This document shows, piece after piece, positions 46,154-59,310 of a stretch of DNA of 64,000 bases (position 1 is its first letter; each line of letters starts with the position of its first letter). A model generated the notes under the pieces. That model saw nothing but the letters and a program-made list of their open reading frames with translations, was not told the origin of the DNA and ran no database searches. The DNA is from Flaveria trinervia. Its lineage: Eukaryota > Streptophyta > Magnoliopsida > Asterales > Asteraceae. A program made the position numbers and the translations under genes. The stretch covers positions 44,800,288-44,864,287 of the forward strand of contig CM046457.1 of the NCBI GenBank assembly GCA_025506515.1. The letters run 5' to 3'.

Positions 46154-48984
46154 ATGACTACTTCTTCGAATGATCCTTTCAATACTGGATCCTCTACCAA
46201 GCCTCCGATCTTGGTGAGGAATGAGTATAACATTTGGCAAAGAAGATTGCTCCATCACCTGTCTGTCCATAGCTCAGGTTGTTGGACATCTGTGGTACAT
46301 GGACCACATAAGCCAATGGTGAATGATCCGGAAACAAACCAGTTGGTTCCAAAGAAGAAGGAGCAATACCCTCCGAAGGACAAGAGTTGTTTGAAATCGA
46401 TGCAAAGCCAAAGCCCATTTGATTCTATGGCCTATATCCTATGAGATTTTACTCTGGGCTTCTGCATTGTGAGTCTGCTCATGACCTCTGTAAAGCCAAG
46501 TCAAAGAACAATTTGGTGGTACTGATGAGGTTTTAGCAAACAACAGGGAAATCCTCGCCCAACAATATGAGACTTTCTCTCATAGAAAGGGTGAGACTCT
46601 GACTCAACAATTTGAGCGGTTTTCATGTTAATCTCTGAATTGAAATGGTTAAACATGAATATACCAGGAGTCAGATGAACCATAGATTCCTAAGATCACT
46701 GCCTGAGAGATGGAACACATATACAATTGTTCTACGCTCAAATGCTGATGTTGATCGCCTATCTCTCACCCAACTTCATGGGAAACTGCTTACATTCGAG
46801 AGAGAGATAGAGCAGAAAAGGAAATTGGCTTCATCTGGCAAGCTCACTGAGGATTTTGTCCAAGGAACATGCCCTGATTGGACATCAAGAGTCAGAATAT
46901 GCGTCATCTGAAAGCCAGTATGATGAGCATATTGATTTCTCTACAAACACTTCTGAGCCTGCCTTTGTGAGTGTTGATAGTTATTCTGCTGGTAGTAATA
47001 GTGACAATCTATGTTTCATCATGGATGATCTCAAGGGGATTGCTGATGATGACTTAGAAGAGATGGATATTTTGAGCCAAATGGCCTTGTTAAATATCAG
47101 ATCTCAGAAGTTCTACAAAAGAACTGGAAGAAAATTCCCAGGACTCTCTGGCAAAACCAAAGTTGGTTTTGACAAGAGTAAGTTGAAATGCCATAAATGC
47201 CACAGGCTTGGACACTTTGCAAGAGAATGTAGATCATCTGGATCTAACTCTCCTGCACCTTTTGTGACTTACCCTGGCAATAGTCAACAAAACAAAGGGC
47301 AACAACCTGTCAATTCTGGTTATCATCATCAACCACAATCTCCTGCATATTTTGTTCCACAGGGGCCAATGCCATATCCATACCCCTGCTATTACATGCC
47401 ACAACCAGGCCAGGTTCAAGCACCCACTGCTCAGCAACCACATGCACTCCCTATGCCTCAACCATCCAATCTCATCAACCTAATCAACTTCACAACACAG
47501 CTTCTTCACACCAGGAGTTGTTGACTGGAGCAGTTTACCGGATGATGTGTCTGGTAATGAACAACTGTTCTCAGGTGCTGGTCAACATGGTGGTGAGAAT
47601 CCTTTTGGAAATCTAGCTCTCATGGCTTTGGAATCATCTGATGGATCATCCTCAAGTACCTCTTCAACACAGGTATCACAGGTATCCTCTGAGGCTAAGG
47701 CCAAATTATGTTCTGAAACTTGCATAGCAGCATTTGCCTCTATTAGAGAAGCAAATGTGGCTTTAATCAATAAAAATGTAGAGCTAGAACAAATAATTTC
47801 CAAAAATAAAGCTGAGTTTGAGTCTGTGCTGAAAGAGAAAACTGATGAGATTTATAAATTAAAATGCCAAATCTCTGAGGATAAGGCTAGGGAGGATGTA
47901 CTCTTAGAAAAGTACAAAGACCTCAAAGATACTCTTGCTGTCACCCAAGTTAGAGTGTGATCGATGGGTACAATCTTGCAAGGGCTTTGAAATGCTTCTT
48001 AGTAAGCAAACTTCCAATGTGAAGTTTGGAATTGGTTATAATCACACTGCTCCTCCTACAGATTTTGCTTCAAGAGCAGGAGTAGAATCTGATGGAGAAA
48101 GTAATGACCAATCCACCTCATCATGTGATTCACTACTTGATAAAGCACCATCAGTAGTTGAAGTCAGTAGTAATCCTCTGTGAACCTATCAGCTGATATT
48201 GATGGTTCAACTGCTGACACAACATGATCATGTATTGATCAACCCAAGTGTTATCCCTAGAAGTACTGAGAGTACTGGAGAGCAGGGGATAACATCTGGA
48301 GTTCAAATCCCAATAACTGACAGCACTAAGAGAAGAAAACTGTCAGTAGGAAGGATTTGAAGCCTACTAAGGGAGTTGACAAGAAGGCAAAAAGCGCTTC
48401 TAAACTGTTCTTCAGTAGTTTCATCTCCTTCAGTTGATGATCAACAGAAGATGAAGAAGAAACCATGTGAAATATGTGGTCTATTCAATCATCTCACAGA
48501 TGATTGTTGGTACAAAAAAGGATCCAAACTCAAACAAAGGAGAAAATTAAAGAAAACTTGGCTAAAATGAAACTGAGTTTGAGTCCATGTTTGTACCAGC
48601 ATCATCAAATCCTGTTACTCCTATGTCCAAAAAGAAATCTAAAAGGGAAGGAGTGCAACAGGCAACAGCTGAGGTTGCTCAAAAGAAGATGGTGCAAACA
48701 CGAACTCATCATCAAACACCAATACCAATGTGTCTGAAGAGCTGAAAGCTCTTTCCCAGAATCAGACACAGCTGGTAATGATGGTTCAACATCTGTTGGG
48801 AAGAGTTAACCAACTTGATGGCCCTGTGTTGAACACCCCAGAAAAGGAGATCCAAGCCAAGGATTCCTCTTCTACACCATCTCCTTCACCTCAAGCTATT
48901 GTGCCCAATAAACCTGTTAGTTTACCATCTATTGATGAGACCAGGCCCAAAACCAAAAAGGTTTGGGTCTCCAAAACTAACTGA
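46154..48984 (+). pseudogene. gag of element F, frameshifted
   Basis: ATG at 46154 gives MTTSSNDPFNTGSSTKPP, NIWQRRLLHHLSVHSSG and WTSVVHGPHKP, then a frameshift near 46380. 46645-46911: LPERWNTYTIVLRSNAD. 46856-47524: acidic stretch, IMDDLKGIADDDLEEMD, first knuckle CHKCHRLGHFAREC, Gln/Pro/Tyr-rich tail. 47547-47960: coiled-coil part (NVELEQIISKNKAEFESV). 48376-48570: second knuckle CEICGLFNHLTDDC. 48730-48984: QTQLVMMVQHLLGRVNQL and VWVSKTN, then TGA. About six breaks. Confidence 0.93.
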
Positions 48985-48999
48985 TTGTTATTAATGCAG
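48976..48999 (+). promoter_or_regulatory. 3' splice-site-like motif at gag-pol border (element F)
   Basis: ACTAAC, TGATTGTTATTAATGCAG. In F the protease frame is the same as gag past the TGA; in A and B it is offset by one. Confidence 0.4.
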
Positions 49000-51900
49000 G
49001 TTTCTTCAACATGCCAAAGTAGCATCTGGTATGTAGACAGTGGGGGATCTATGCATATGACTGGGAACAACTCACTTCTTAATGACTACTCTCCAGGAAG
49101 GAAGGGTTTTGTTTCCTTTGGCAATGATGCAAGAGGTTACATCATCGGGAAGGGCTTTGTTTCCAATGGGGAAATAAAGTTTGATGATGTCAACCATGTG
49201 GAAAATCTCAAGTATAACCTCTTGAGTGTCAGTCATTGTGTGACAAAGGCCATGTTGCCCTTTTCACAAGCCAGAACTGCAGGATTCTGTCATCCAAAGT
49301 TCTGAGTTTGATTGACAAGGTATTGGATGCTCACACTCTCCTGAAGGCCAACAGGACAGGAATAGTGTATGCCTTAGATCTTTCCAAGAAAATAGATCTC
49401 AAGGTCATCCTTGCCTATTTTCCAAGGCTTCTCCTCAAGAATCTAATCTATGGCATAGAAGGCTGGGACATGTTAACTTCAAGAACATGAATCAGCTGAT
49501 ACACCACAGTTTAGTAAGGGGAATGCCTATGAAGGACTTCAAGTGTGAAAACAACTGCACTGCTTGTTTGAAAGGAAACACACAAGTTTTCATTCCCACC
49601 TATTGAAAACCAAAGTCCATTGCCTGCTTACAACTTCTTCACATGGATCTCTTTGGTCCTGTGAGAGTGATGAGCATGGCAAGAAGAAATACTGTCTGGT
49701 AATTGTGGATGATTACTCCAGATTTGTATGGACCTCTTTCTAACATTCAAAGGATGAAGCTGCACAGAAGATCATAAACTTTGTGTTGTATGCTGAGAGG
49801 CAGTATTCCCTCTCAGTCAAGTGTATTAGAAGTGATAATGGAACAGAATTCAGAACAATACATTGATGAGTTCTACCTTTCCAAGGGAATAAAGAGACAG
49901 TTTAGTATTTCAAGAACTCCTGAACAGAATGGAGTTGTGGAGAGAAAGAACAGACCCTCATTGAAGCTGCAAGGTCTATGTTGGCTGATTCTGGACTGCC
50001 ATTGACCTTTGGGCTGAAGCTGTCAACACAGCATGCTATGTGCAGAATAGAGTGCTAATAAATCAGAGGTTGATGAAGACTCCATATGAAGTTCTACATC
50101 ATTTGGCCCCTCTCATTTCATTCTTTAGAGCATTTGGGTGTCCCTGTTTCATTCTCAACACAAAGGATCAGCTCCAGAATTTGATCCTAAGGTGGATGCA
50201 GGTACTTTGTTGGTTATTCATCAACTTGCAAGGCATACAGAGTCTTCAACTGCAGAACAAAGATGGTTGAAGAGACTCTACATGTCAAGTTCAATGAATC
50301 TCCAAAGGACAAGATTCCACAAAGCCCTGTAGAGCTCTTTGATTTGGACATACTGCAATATGTTCCTTATCAATCTCCTGCTGTTGCTCCTGTCAACAGT
50401 TCACCACCTGGTGTTACTACTGAAGATGATGATGATAGTAGTAATCACCTCTTCAGGTTTAGTGACCAACTGCCTGTCCTCTAACCTGATGCTCCTGTAG
50501 CTCCAGCAGCACCATCCACAACAAATGCTGATGAGATTTCTGCATCCTCAACTTCATTTGAGTTGCCACCATCTTCATGGTTTCAAGAATCTGCATCAAC
50601 ATCTGCTGCTGCTGAAGGTCCTACAAACACTTGCACAGATTTGATGTTTACCAAGAGCTGAAAAATCACCCAATGACTCAAATCCTTGGTGATATCAATG
50701 CTGGTGTTTCAACCAGAAGCCAGTTGTCCAATTTCTGCTTCTATGCTATCTTCATCAGTCAGCTAGAGCCAAAGAACTATCATGTAGCTTTGAGAGACAA
50801 TGGTTAGGTTGAAGCCATGCAGCTTGAGCTTCTTCAGTTCAAAAAACAGCAAGTGTGGGAGCTTGTTCCTCTACCCCCAGGTAAGTGTGCAATAGTAGCA
50901 CTAAATGGGTGTTTAGGAATAAACTGATGAAAATGGGCTAATTGTTAAGAACAAGGCCAGACTGGTTGTGCAGGGGTTTGCACAAGAAGAAGGTATTGAT
51001 TATGATGAAACCTTTGCCCCTGTAGCCAGACTGGAGGCAATTAGATTGTTTTTAGCCTATGCTGCACTCCACAATCTTAAAGTTTTTCAAATGGATGTCA
51101 AGAGTGCTTTTCTATATGGTAACATAAAAGACGAAGTTTATGTGTGTCAACCACCAGGCTTTGAGGATATAAGCACCCAGAATGGGTATATAAGCTTGAT
51201 AAAGCTCTTTATGGGTTGAAACAAGCACCTAGAGCCTGGTATGAGACCTTATCAAACTTTCTTCTACAGAATAATTTCACTAGAGGCTCCATAGATAAAA
51301 CTTTATTTATTAAGAAGGTGGATCAGCATAAGCTACTGTTCAAATTTATGTTGATGATATTATTTTTGCATCCTCTGATCCCCATTTGTGTGAGGATTTC
51401 CAAACCTTAATGCAACAGAAGTTTGAAATGAGTGCAATGGGAGAATTACAGTTCTTTCTAGGTTTGCAAATCAAACAAAAAGCTGATGGAATTTTCATTC
51501 ATCAGTCTAAATACACAAAGAGTCTTTTGAATAAGTTTGATTTACAAAACTGTAAACCCTGTTCTACTCCCATGTGCAACACCACACAATTGGATGTTGA
51601 TCAGAAAGGTAAAGATGTTGATGAAACTCTTTACAAATGTATGATTGTTCCTTGATGTATTTAACAGCTTCTAGACCAGATATTATGTTTGCTACATGTG
51701 TTTGTGCTAGATTTCAGGCTGCACCTAAGAGTCTCATCTGATTGCAGTCAAGAGAATCTTTAGATATCTGCAAGGTACACAATCTATAGGCTTATGGTAC
51801 TCCACTGGACATTCTTGCAAATTATTAGTTGCTTTCTCGATAGTGACTATGCAGGGTGTAAGTTGACCAAGAAATCAACTTCTGGTGGATTCAATTCCTA

Positions 51901-52281
51901 GGCAACTGTTTGATTTCTTGGCGAGTAAAAAACAAACTCTGTTGCTACATCCACTGCTGAAGCCGAGTACATTGCTGCTGCAAGTTGTACATCCCAATAC
52001 TCTGGCTTCAGAATCAACTTTTGGATTATGGCATTACAGAGACTAAGACTCCATTATTATGGATAGTGCTTCAGCTCTTTGCATTGTCAAAAATCCAGTC
52101 CAGCACTCTAGGACTAAACAATAGAAATTAGACATCATTTATAAGAGATTGTTTTGAAAAGGTCTAATTATCCTATGTTTGTGCCTAGTGCTGATGAGCT
52201 TGCAGACATTTTTACTAAGCCTTTGGATAGTTCAACTTTCCACAACCTGGTGTTAAGGCTTGGTATGTGCAGCTAGAATAA
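49000..52281 (+). pseudogene. pol of element F, frameshifted
   Basis: Protease WYVDSGGSMHMTG (49027-49065). GAG-pre-integrase 49236-49600 with shifts. Integrase 49620-50480: LLHMDLFGPVRV, RSDNGTEFR, NGVVERKN, YEVLHHLAPLISF. Linker 50480-50800. RT 50820-51660: VWELVPLPPG, MQGFAQEEG, MDVKSAFLYGNIK, LMLMILFLHP as a shifted reading of the YVDD region near 51345-51375. RNase H 51700-52281, ending with a one-base loss before QLE (stop TAA 52279-52281). Several single-base deletions in homopolymer-poor sequence; all catalytic regions are present but not in one frame. Confidence 0.92.
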
Positions 52282-52299
52282 GTGACACTACTGATGATC

Positions 52300-53010
52300 T
52301 CAGTACTTACTGATGATCATTGGTAACCATGTCACATATAAGTACTGATGAGTTATTTTACCCTCAGTAGTGTTTATAACTACTCATGGCTAAATGCTTT
52401 AAGTACTGTACTTTATCTGTTCTAAACTACTAATGTAGTTACAACTACTGAAATTAGTAGAAACAGATAAGTACTGATGTCCTATGAAACAACTGAAAAC
52501 AGCAAAAAGGCTGATGAGTAAGTGTTGAGGACAGTATGAAACAGCTGAAAGCTTTGAATTGACGACAACTACTGATGTGTACTCTCTTCAGTAGTTCACA
52601 AACTGCTGTTTTTTTATAAAAAACTGAAGCAATACCATGTCTTCAGTAGTTTCACAACTACTGATGACTAACACCAAGTCTTCAGTTGTTTACACAACTG
52701 ATGGCACAACCAGGTCTTCAGTAGTTTCACAACTACTGATGACTAATACCAAGTCCTCAGTTGTTTCAACATCTGAAGTCCAACTTGTCTTCAGTAGTTT
52801 TTAAAACTACTGATGCCTAAATCAGAGACTTCAGTTGTTTCAACGTCTGATTGTAAACACCATGTCTTCAGTTGTTTATAACTGCTGACCACACCAATAC
52901 CATCAGTCGTTTCAAACCTCTGAAAGTTAATACCACGTCATCAGTTGTTTCAAATACTGATGACTAACACCAAAACTTCAGTCGTTTCATAACCGTACCC
53001 TAATATATCT
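52300..53010 (+). repeat. Palindromic repeat spacer between pol and ORF3 (element F)
   Basis: Same unit family as in A, B and E, read on the plus strand (CTTCAGTAGTTTCACAACTAC, ACTGATGACTAACACCAAG). No ORF. Confidence 0.85.
52991..53004 (+). promoter_or_regulatory. Degenerate TATA region upstream of ORF3 (element F)
   Basis: ACCGTACCCTAATATATC lies at the place of ACCCTATAAATACC in B, about 80 bases before the ORF3 ATG. Confidence 0.35.
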
Positions 53011-53085
53011 GATCCCTCTTTCAGAGTTTTTCATTCTTCCACGACCTAAAATTTCAAAAGCTCTGAAAACCTTTCACCTTCATTA

Positions 53086-56000
53086 ATGGCGACCATGCAA
53101 CTCAAGCCTCGACACAACTGTGTCGCGTACCTCACTAATCGCCCTTCTAGATCAAATTCGATAATGCTATAGATCTTATGGTCCAATCACCACTGAAAAC
53201 GGCCTCCTCCTAAATCCAATCATTTATGCCGATTCGCTATATCAGTTTTGGACGAATGCAACTGTTAATGGAGAATCTATCCATTCATCCATCAACTCTC
53301 ATAAGGTGGTCATCTCTACTGCTACCATCCGCCAGATATTACTATGAGATGCTGCCTACCCTGTTGGATATCCTAAGAGCCAACTTGATCTTTCATTTGG
53401 ACACATGGATATCAAGGTGATCTTAGTGCTTCGACCATCCTGAAGAAACATTTTCCAGATGCTGAACGCTGATTTTTATATGGTAAATGTTTGCCTGTCC
53501 TCGAAGACCTTCTTGGGATCAACTGTCTTCCAGATGGCAACAGGTACTGTTCTCTATCCTTGAACAAGAACCACTAAACTTTTATGAAATAATTTTTCTT
53601 GAAATCAAGGACATGGCCACAAAACCTTTCTAACCGTTGGATACTATATCCTCGGTTTATAATGGCCATAATAGAGAATCAGCTTCATGCTGAGGGACTA
53701 GTTGGTCTGGAGTCCCTGCTTTGGCTGTATTGCCGGAGGTATACCCGACACAACACTGACCAAACTCTTAAAAAGGCTACCAAGCTGCGAAAACCCACGC
53801 AGCTGGAACCCACAGCCTCCACTTCCACATCCAGAGTCCCCTCCAAACCCACAAAGAAGAAGCCTAAGAAGGCTACTCAGGGAGTTGAGTCCCCTGAGGA
53901 TGCTCCTGCAGCACCAAAGCAGGTTATCTCAACTGGAAATAACCCCCCAGTAGAGACTATGACTCCACAAACCGAAGCCGCTCAGGTTTCCTCTCAAAAA
54001 ACCTGATGCAACCATTCAAAGGGAGCCACACTGCTGGGATCCTCCTCACTTGAGGGGATTACCATTGAAGAGCACCACTCGTCCCGGGTGCACACTGCTT
54101 CCACACCCTCTCCTGATGCAACCGCCCCTCAAAGCCCTACAATAATTGTTGCAAAAGTGCTGACGTAGTTGCATTCCTCACCCCCACCCAGACACCAATT
54201 ACTACTGGGATAACCTCAACACCTGAGGGGGAGGATCACAATGCTTCTGTCAACCCACAGCACAGGGGTTATCATGTTCCATCTCTTGGTGTAGACAAGG
54301 AGGTGCGAACTTCTGGTGAGGCTGCCACTGCCTCTGACTCAGCAAATGATCAGGGTGCAGTTGGTAACATCTCTAAGACCTCACCAGCGGCAACAGCTGA
54401 TGAAGGACATAGTCCTGAGGCTGGAAGTCCCCAGAACCAAGAACAAGGGGCACATGCTATACTTGATCTACACTCAAGGCATGTTCATCCTGACTCTGTC
54501 AGGAGGTCAGGTGATTCAGTATCAACTGATGATGACCTGAGCTTCTTCTATGATGTAGTTGCTCAAAACACCATCCTAGAGGATGAGGTTAGCAGACTCA
54601 AAGAGCTGCTGGCCAAGATGTCTCAGGATGAAAGTCCATCTGCCACCACAATACACCCACAGATGGCACCTTCTTCTGAAGGTCCCCTAAACACTCAGCC
54701 AATCCATACTTCCGAACCACCAGCCTCTGCTTTTGGCACTGATTCTCAGGAACAGAACCATCCTGATCAATCAGTTGCTAACCTTCAAAAATCCCTACCT
54801 CTCATCACTCCCATGATCACAGATATAGTGATCAAAGCCATTGATGAGAGGCTTCCTACAATAATACAACCCTGGTGGAGGAGTTGGTGGCCAAATCACT
54901 TTCTACTGCTCAAACCCTTGCACCCAATGCAACCAAAAAGGGGGAGAGTCAGTCAGTTAAAGGAAAAAGGAAGAGGACAGATGGGGAGAAGGAGAAAGAA
55001 TCAGAGAAGGTAAATGAGAAGGAGAAGGAGAGTGAGAAGAGAGCTGAAGTGAATGAAAGTCAAAAAGACTTTCATGTCACATATCAAAAGAGAAAAGGAG
55101 AGTCTGAGAAGGAGAAGGAGCTGAATGATATGGTGAAAGAAGCTGATGCCAACCATAACCGTTCAATGGATAAAATCATTGAGCAGTTATATAGGCAGGG
55201 TTTTGACATCCAACAACTAGACTCCGAGATCAGAAGGTTGGAGACAGAGGAGATCAACTCAAGATGGGCTAGCTATGATGCCTTAGAAAGAGAAAGGCTG
55301 GAGATAATGATTAGATTTATAGCAAAATACTTGGGAAGATCTCTGATTGAAATAAGGGCCTGGACCAGGGACAACATCTTGGCAATAACCACCAAGATTT
55401 GTTCGTCTGAAGCATACTCCAAAGGTTTAGTGATTGAGGCATTGAATGAAGCTGGGGTTGGGAACCGAAAATAACTGACAAAATTTACTAAAGCCTCCCT
55501 TACAGCCAAAATGCTAAAACAGTCTGAAAAGCCTCTATCCTCAAAATCACTACTCCACAACCCACTAAAACAACCCCTTTACCCTCTAAACCAACCATCC
55601 AACCCACAAAACCAAATCCTTTACCCCCAAACCCACTGCCAGTGATGTACCTAGACAAAAAGAAGAAAGGTACTGAGGCCTGATGAAGAAGAAGAGGAGG
55701 ATGAAGACAGACTGCCACTCTCTGCAGTTATCACTTTGCCTAAGGCTAAACCAATGTCCATCACTCCTTCTTCTCAAATGCATGATGTGATGATAAAGAT
55801 TGAAGAGGAACAGATGCAAAGACATGATGAGGAAATGCTGAAAAGCATTGACAAAGCATATGCCACATCCTCTTCAATGATTAGCATGAAGAAAGAAGTA
55901 TTAAGATTGTACACCCTTGCTAATACCTTTCAATACCAAAGGGAAAAAGTAAGGATATGGCCTGATCCTAGGGTGGCACACCGGATTGTCAAGAAAGAAA

Positions 56001-56415
56001 TTCCTTCAAAATACAAGGGCCAAGTGAAGAGGGTTGTCGACGAAGACATCACTGTGGTTCTTGTAGTGTCACCTTGGAAATTGTAGAAGAGTTCAAGAAA
56101 GCCTACGAAGCCAAACAACCACCCCAAAAGATGTTGGAGAACAAAATCATAAAGAAGGGATTGGTTTACAAAAGACTTGAAAACTTCAAACAGAAGAGCT
56201 CAACCTGCTCTTAGAAGGGACTCATCCAGATGAGTTTGCTTATAGACAATAACCACGGTTGAGCTCAAGATGGAAAACAGGCCAAGTACATATCTGAAGT
56301 GTATGGCCGAGAAGGATTATTTGATGGTGTGCCTGAGGTGCTGACAATGGATGAGCAGATCATGTTTCTAAGGGCTTACACCAGGGAATCATATAGGCTG
56401 ATACACGGGAAGTAG
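53086..56415 (+). pseudogene. ORF3 of element F, frameshifted
   Basis: ATG at 53086 (TTAATGGCG) starts MATMQLKPRHNCVAYL, then shifts within 20 codons. 53599-54006: RWILYPRFIMAIIENQLHAEG and PSKPTKKKPKKATQG. 54303-55013: clean 236-aa piece with VHPDSVRRSGDSVSTDDD and the zipper-like VAQNTILEDEVSRLKELLAK. 54875-55474: 199 aa with a long Lys/Glu-rich stretch, MDKIIEQLYRQGFD, LGRSLIEIRAWTRDNIL. 55736-56086: IWPDPRVAHRIVKKEI. End near 56380-56415: YTRESYRLIHGK and a TAG at 56413-56415. I see no hydrophobic membrane span in these pieces, so a classic envelope protein is not supported. Confidence 0.88.
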
Positions 56416-56434
56416 ATCTCATGGTTGGGGTAAC

Positions 56435-56465
56435 AGCTCGGTGTCCAAGTCCCCAATACAGAGCT
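56435..56465 (+). other. Conserved hairpin between ORF3 and PPT (element F)
   Basis: AGCTC.GT and AC.GAGCT around GTCCAAGTCCCCAA. The PPT (TCAGGGGGAGTT, 56621-56632) follows 155 bases later. Confidence 0.6.
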
Positions 56466-56632
56466 CCCAACCATATCATGCAAAACAGATCATTAGAGAC
56501 TTCTTCCCAGGCCGGTGCTGAAAAAGGTCACTTCTCATCTGATCAAGAGGATAAAAGACCAATCTATCTGCCAAAATAAGTGGGACTCGTCAATAACTTA
56601 GAGGTTTTGGCTGCATTGGTTCAGGGGGAGTT

Positions 56633-57436
56633 TGTTGAACCAAAAAACCAATGAGCCTGATCAGAGAAACCTCTAAGTCCCACAAGACATCACAACAGCT
56701 GAAGAAGACCTGATCAGCTGTTCTCTAAAGTCTGAAGAATACAACTGCTGAAGTATTCCGAGTACTGAAGACAAAGACTGAGACAACAGCTGAAGATCTA
56801 AAGTCTGAAGACTTCAACAAGTACTGAAGACAAAGACTGAAGATCAACAGCTGAAAGACAAAGTCTGATGTTCAAGTACTGAAGACATCAGCTGATGTTA
56901 ACAGCTGATGACAACAGCTAAAGAGGGCTTCTTCAGTTGTTGTGATGGTTTTTCTTCATCAGTAGTTTTCTTTTCCTTTCAGTAGTTTGTTTACTTTTCA
57001 GTAGTTTTGTTTCCTTTTCAGTACTTGTAAACAACTGAAGAGGTTGTTCTTCAGTTGTTGTAGTATCAGTAGTTTTATGTTTTTCAGTAGTTGTAAATAA
57101 GATGTTTAACACTTAGGAACATTTGTAAGAAGATGTCATTGTTGACATCTTCAGTAGTTGTTAAACATCAGTAGTTATAAAACGGTTACATGTCACTTTC
57201 AAGTGACATCAGCCTACGTCATTCTTTCCTTTATAAGGAAAGATGACTCACCTGTAATCGTGCCATTGAGGCCGACAATCTTAATGCAATATTCCTTTTG
57301 TCTGATATTTCTCTCTCTATAACAAAATTCCTTTATCGCTTTATATCGAATGTTCTTGCTTGAATTTGTCTAATTCTGAGCTATTCCGCTGCTATATCTG
57401 TTCAATCGATCAAACCTAGAGGCTGAGATCCTAACA
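56633..57436 (+). repeat. 3' LTR of element F (804 bp)
   Basis: TGTTGAACC (one G to A change from TGTTGGACC) to GATCCTAACA, followed by gcttc. Perfect U3 hairpin at 57030-57059 (AACAACTGAAGA, GGTTGT, TCTTCAGTTGTT). Confidence 0.95.
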
Positions 57437-59282
57437 GCTTCAACCCATCCATTGTCTCTCAAAGCAACATGATAGTTCCTTGGCTCTAGTTGACTGATGA
57501 AGAGAGCATAGAAGCAGAAGTTAGACAATTGACTTCTGGTTGAGACACCAGCATTGATATCACCAATGATTTGAGATATGGGGTGATTCTTCAGCTCTTG
57601 GTATAGTATAAGATGAGTGCAAGTGTTTGTAGCCAGTTCAGCAGCAGCAGATGGTGATCCAGATTCTTGAAACCAAGTATTAGATGGTAAGTCAAATGAT
57701 GTAGAGGAGTCAGAAATCTCATCAGCATTTGTTGTGGATGGAGCTACAGAAGCTACAGGAACATCAAGTTTAGCAGACTCAGGCAGTTGGTCACTAAACT
57801 TGAAAAGGTGAGTACTGATATCATCATCATCTTCAGTACCACCAGGTGGAAGACTTGCTGCAGAAGATGATTTATCCACATGATCTGCAACAGCTGGAGG
57901 TTGATAAGGAACATATTGTAGTATGTCCAGATCAAACAACTCCACAGGGTTTTGTGGAAGTTTATCCTTAGGAGATTCATTGAATTTCACATGCAAGGTT
58001 TCTTCAACTATCTTTGTTCTCAGTTGAAGACTCTGTAAGCCTTGCATGTGGATGAATAACCTACAAAATACTCTGCATCCACCTTAGGATCAAATTTGTG
58101 GAGTTGATCCTTTGTGTTGAGAATGAAACAAGGACACCCAAAGGCTTTGAAGAATGAAATTAGAGGAACCAAATAATGTAGAACTTCATATGGAGTCTTC
58201 ATCAACCTCTGATTTACTAACACTCTATTCTGCACATAGCAAGCTGTGTTAATAGCTTCAGCCCAAAAGGTCAATGGCAAACCAGAGTCAGCCAACATAG
58301 ACCTTGCAGCTTCAATTAGGGTCCTGTTCTTTCTCTCCACTACTCCATTTTGTTCTGGAGTCCTTGGGATGCTAAACTGCCTCTTGATTCCTTTTGATAG
58401 ATAAAAATTATCAAGTGCATAGTTTCTGAATTCAGTTCCATTATCAGTCCTTATACACTTGACTGATAGGGAATACTGCTTCTCACATACAACACAAAGT
58501 TTATAATCGTCTGAGCAACCTCATCCTTTGAATGCAAGAAGAAAGTCCATACAAATCTGGAGTAATCATCCACAATTACTAGATAATATTTCTTCTTTGC
58601 CATGCTCATCACTCTCACAGGACCAAATAGATCCATGTGCAGTAACTGCAAGCAGGCAGTGGACTTGTTCTTCAATCGGAGGGAATGAGACTATGTGCTG
58701 TTTTCCTTTTAAACAAGCAGTGCAGGTTTCATCACAGTGGAACTCCTTTATTGGTAGACCTCTCACTAAACTATTGTGGATCAGCTGATTCATGTTTTTG
58801 AGATTAACATGACCCAGCCTTCTCTGCCACAGTTTAGATTCCTAAGGAGAGGCTTTGGAGAACAGACAAGGATGACCCTTCAAATCAATCTTCTTTGACA
58901 AATCCAAGGCATATACTCTTCTAATCCTGTTGGCCTTCAGGAGAGTATGATCATCCAATACCTTGTCAATCAGCCTCAGAACTTGGGAAGACAGAATCCT
59001 ACAGTTCTGGCTTGTGAAAAGTGCAACATGCCCTTTATCATACACCTGACTGACACTCAGTAGATTATACTTGAGATTCTCCACATGGTTAACATCATCA
59101 AATCTGATATCTCCATTAGACACATATCCTTTCCCGATGATGTAACCCTTGGCATCATTTCCAAATGAAACAAATCCCTTCTTTCCTTGAGAGTAGTCAT
59201 TAAGAAGAGAACTGCTCCCAATCATATGCATAGATCCTCCACTGTCTACATACTAGATGCTCCTTTGGCATGCTGAAGAACC
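57437..59282 (-). pseudogene. pol of element E, N-terminal part (protease, integrase, start of RT)
   Basis: Protease near 59250-59215 has a stop in place of Trp before YVDSGGS. 59231-58842: GAG-pre-integrase with NLLSVSQVYDKGHVALF. 58793-58566: SLVRGLPIKEFHCDETC and CTACLKGKQH. Integrase at 58675-58020 with LLHMDLFGPVRV, NGTEFR and MERKNRTL (the Val of VERKN is Met), FWAEAINTACYVQNR. 58047-57437: linker rich in Asp/Ser/Pro, then ISQIIGDINAGVSTRSQLSN and DNGWVEA, where F interrupts. Joined over F, it continues at 45142 with MQLELLQF. Confidence 0.92.
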
Positions 59283-59310
59283 CTGCATTTATCATAAAGA
59301 ACTAGTTAGT
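59283..59310 (-). promoter_or_regulatory. 3' splice-site-like motif at gag-pol border (element E)
   Basis: Minus ACTAAC, TAGTTCTTTATGATAAATGCAG. The gag stop differs again in this copy (one A lost, so gag runs through to a TGA at 59292-59294). Confidence 0.4.

Larger units (their letters stand above)
45148..57436 (+). mobile_element. Element F: structurally complete SIRE-like element inserted in pol of E
   Basis: Plus strand, 12.3 kb. 5' LTR 45148-45949, PBS, gag, pol, spacer, ORF3, hairpin, PPT, 3' LTR 56633-57436. Target-site duplication gcttc on both sides. The LTRs differ at about 20 positions in about 800 by eye (97-98% alike), so it is the youngest datable insertion here. All ORFs are frameshifted, with several one-base deletions. 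Confidence 0.95.

Noticed and set aside
53086..56415. True envelope glycoprotein
   Set aside because: The readable parts show coiled-coil and charged regions but no signal peptide, fusion peptide or membrane anchor.
43678..59282. Two separate pol genes in E
   Set aside because: The parts meet exactly at the gcttc duplication of F, so they are one pol split by insertion.
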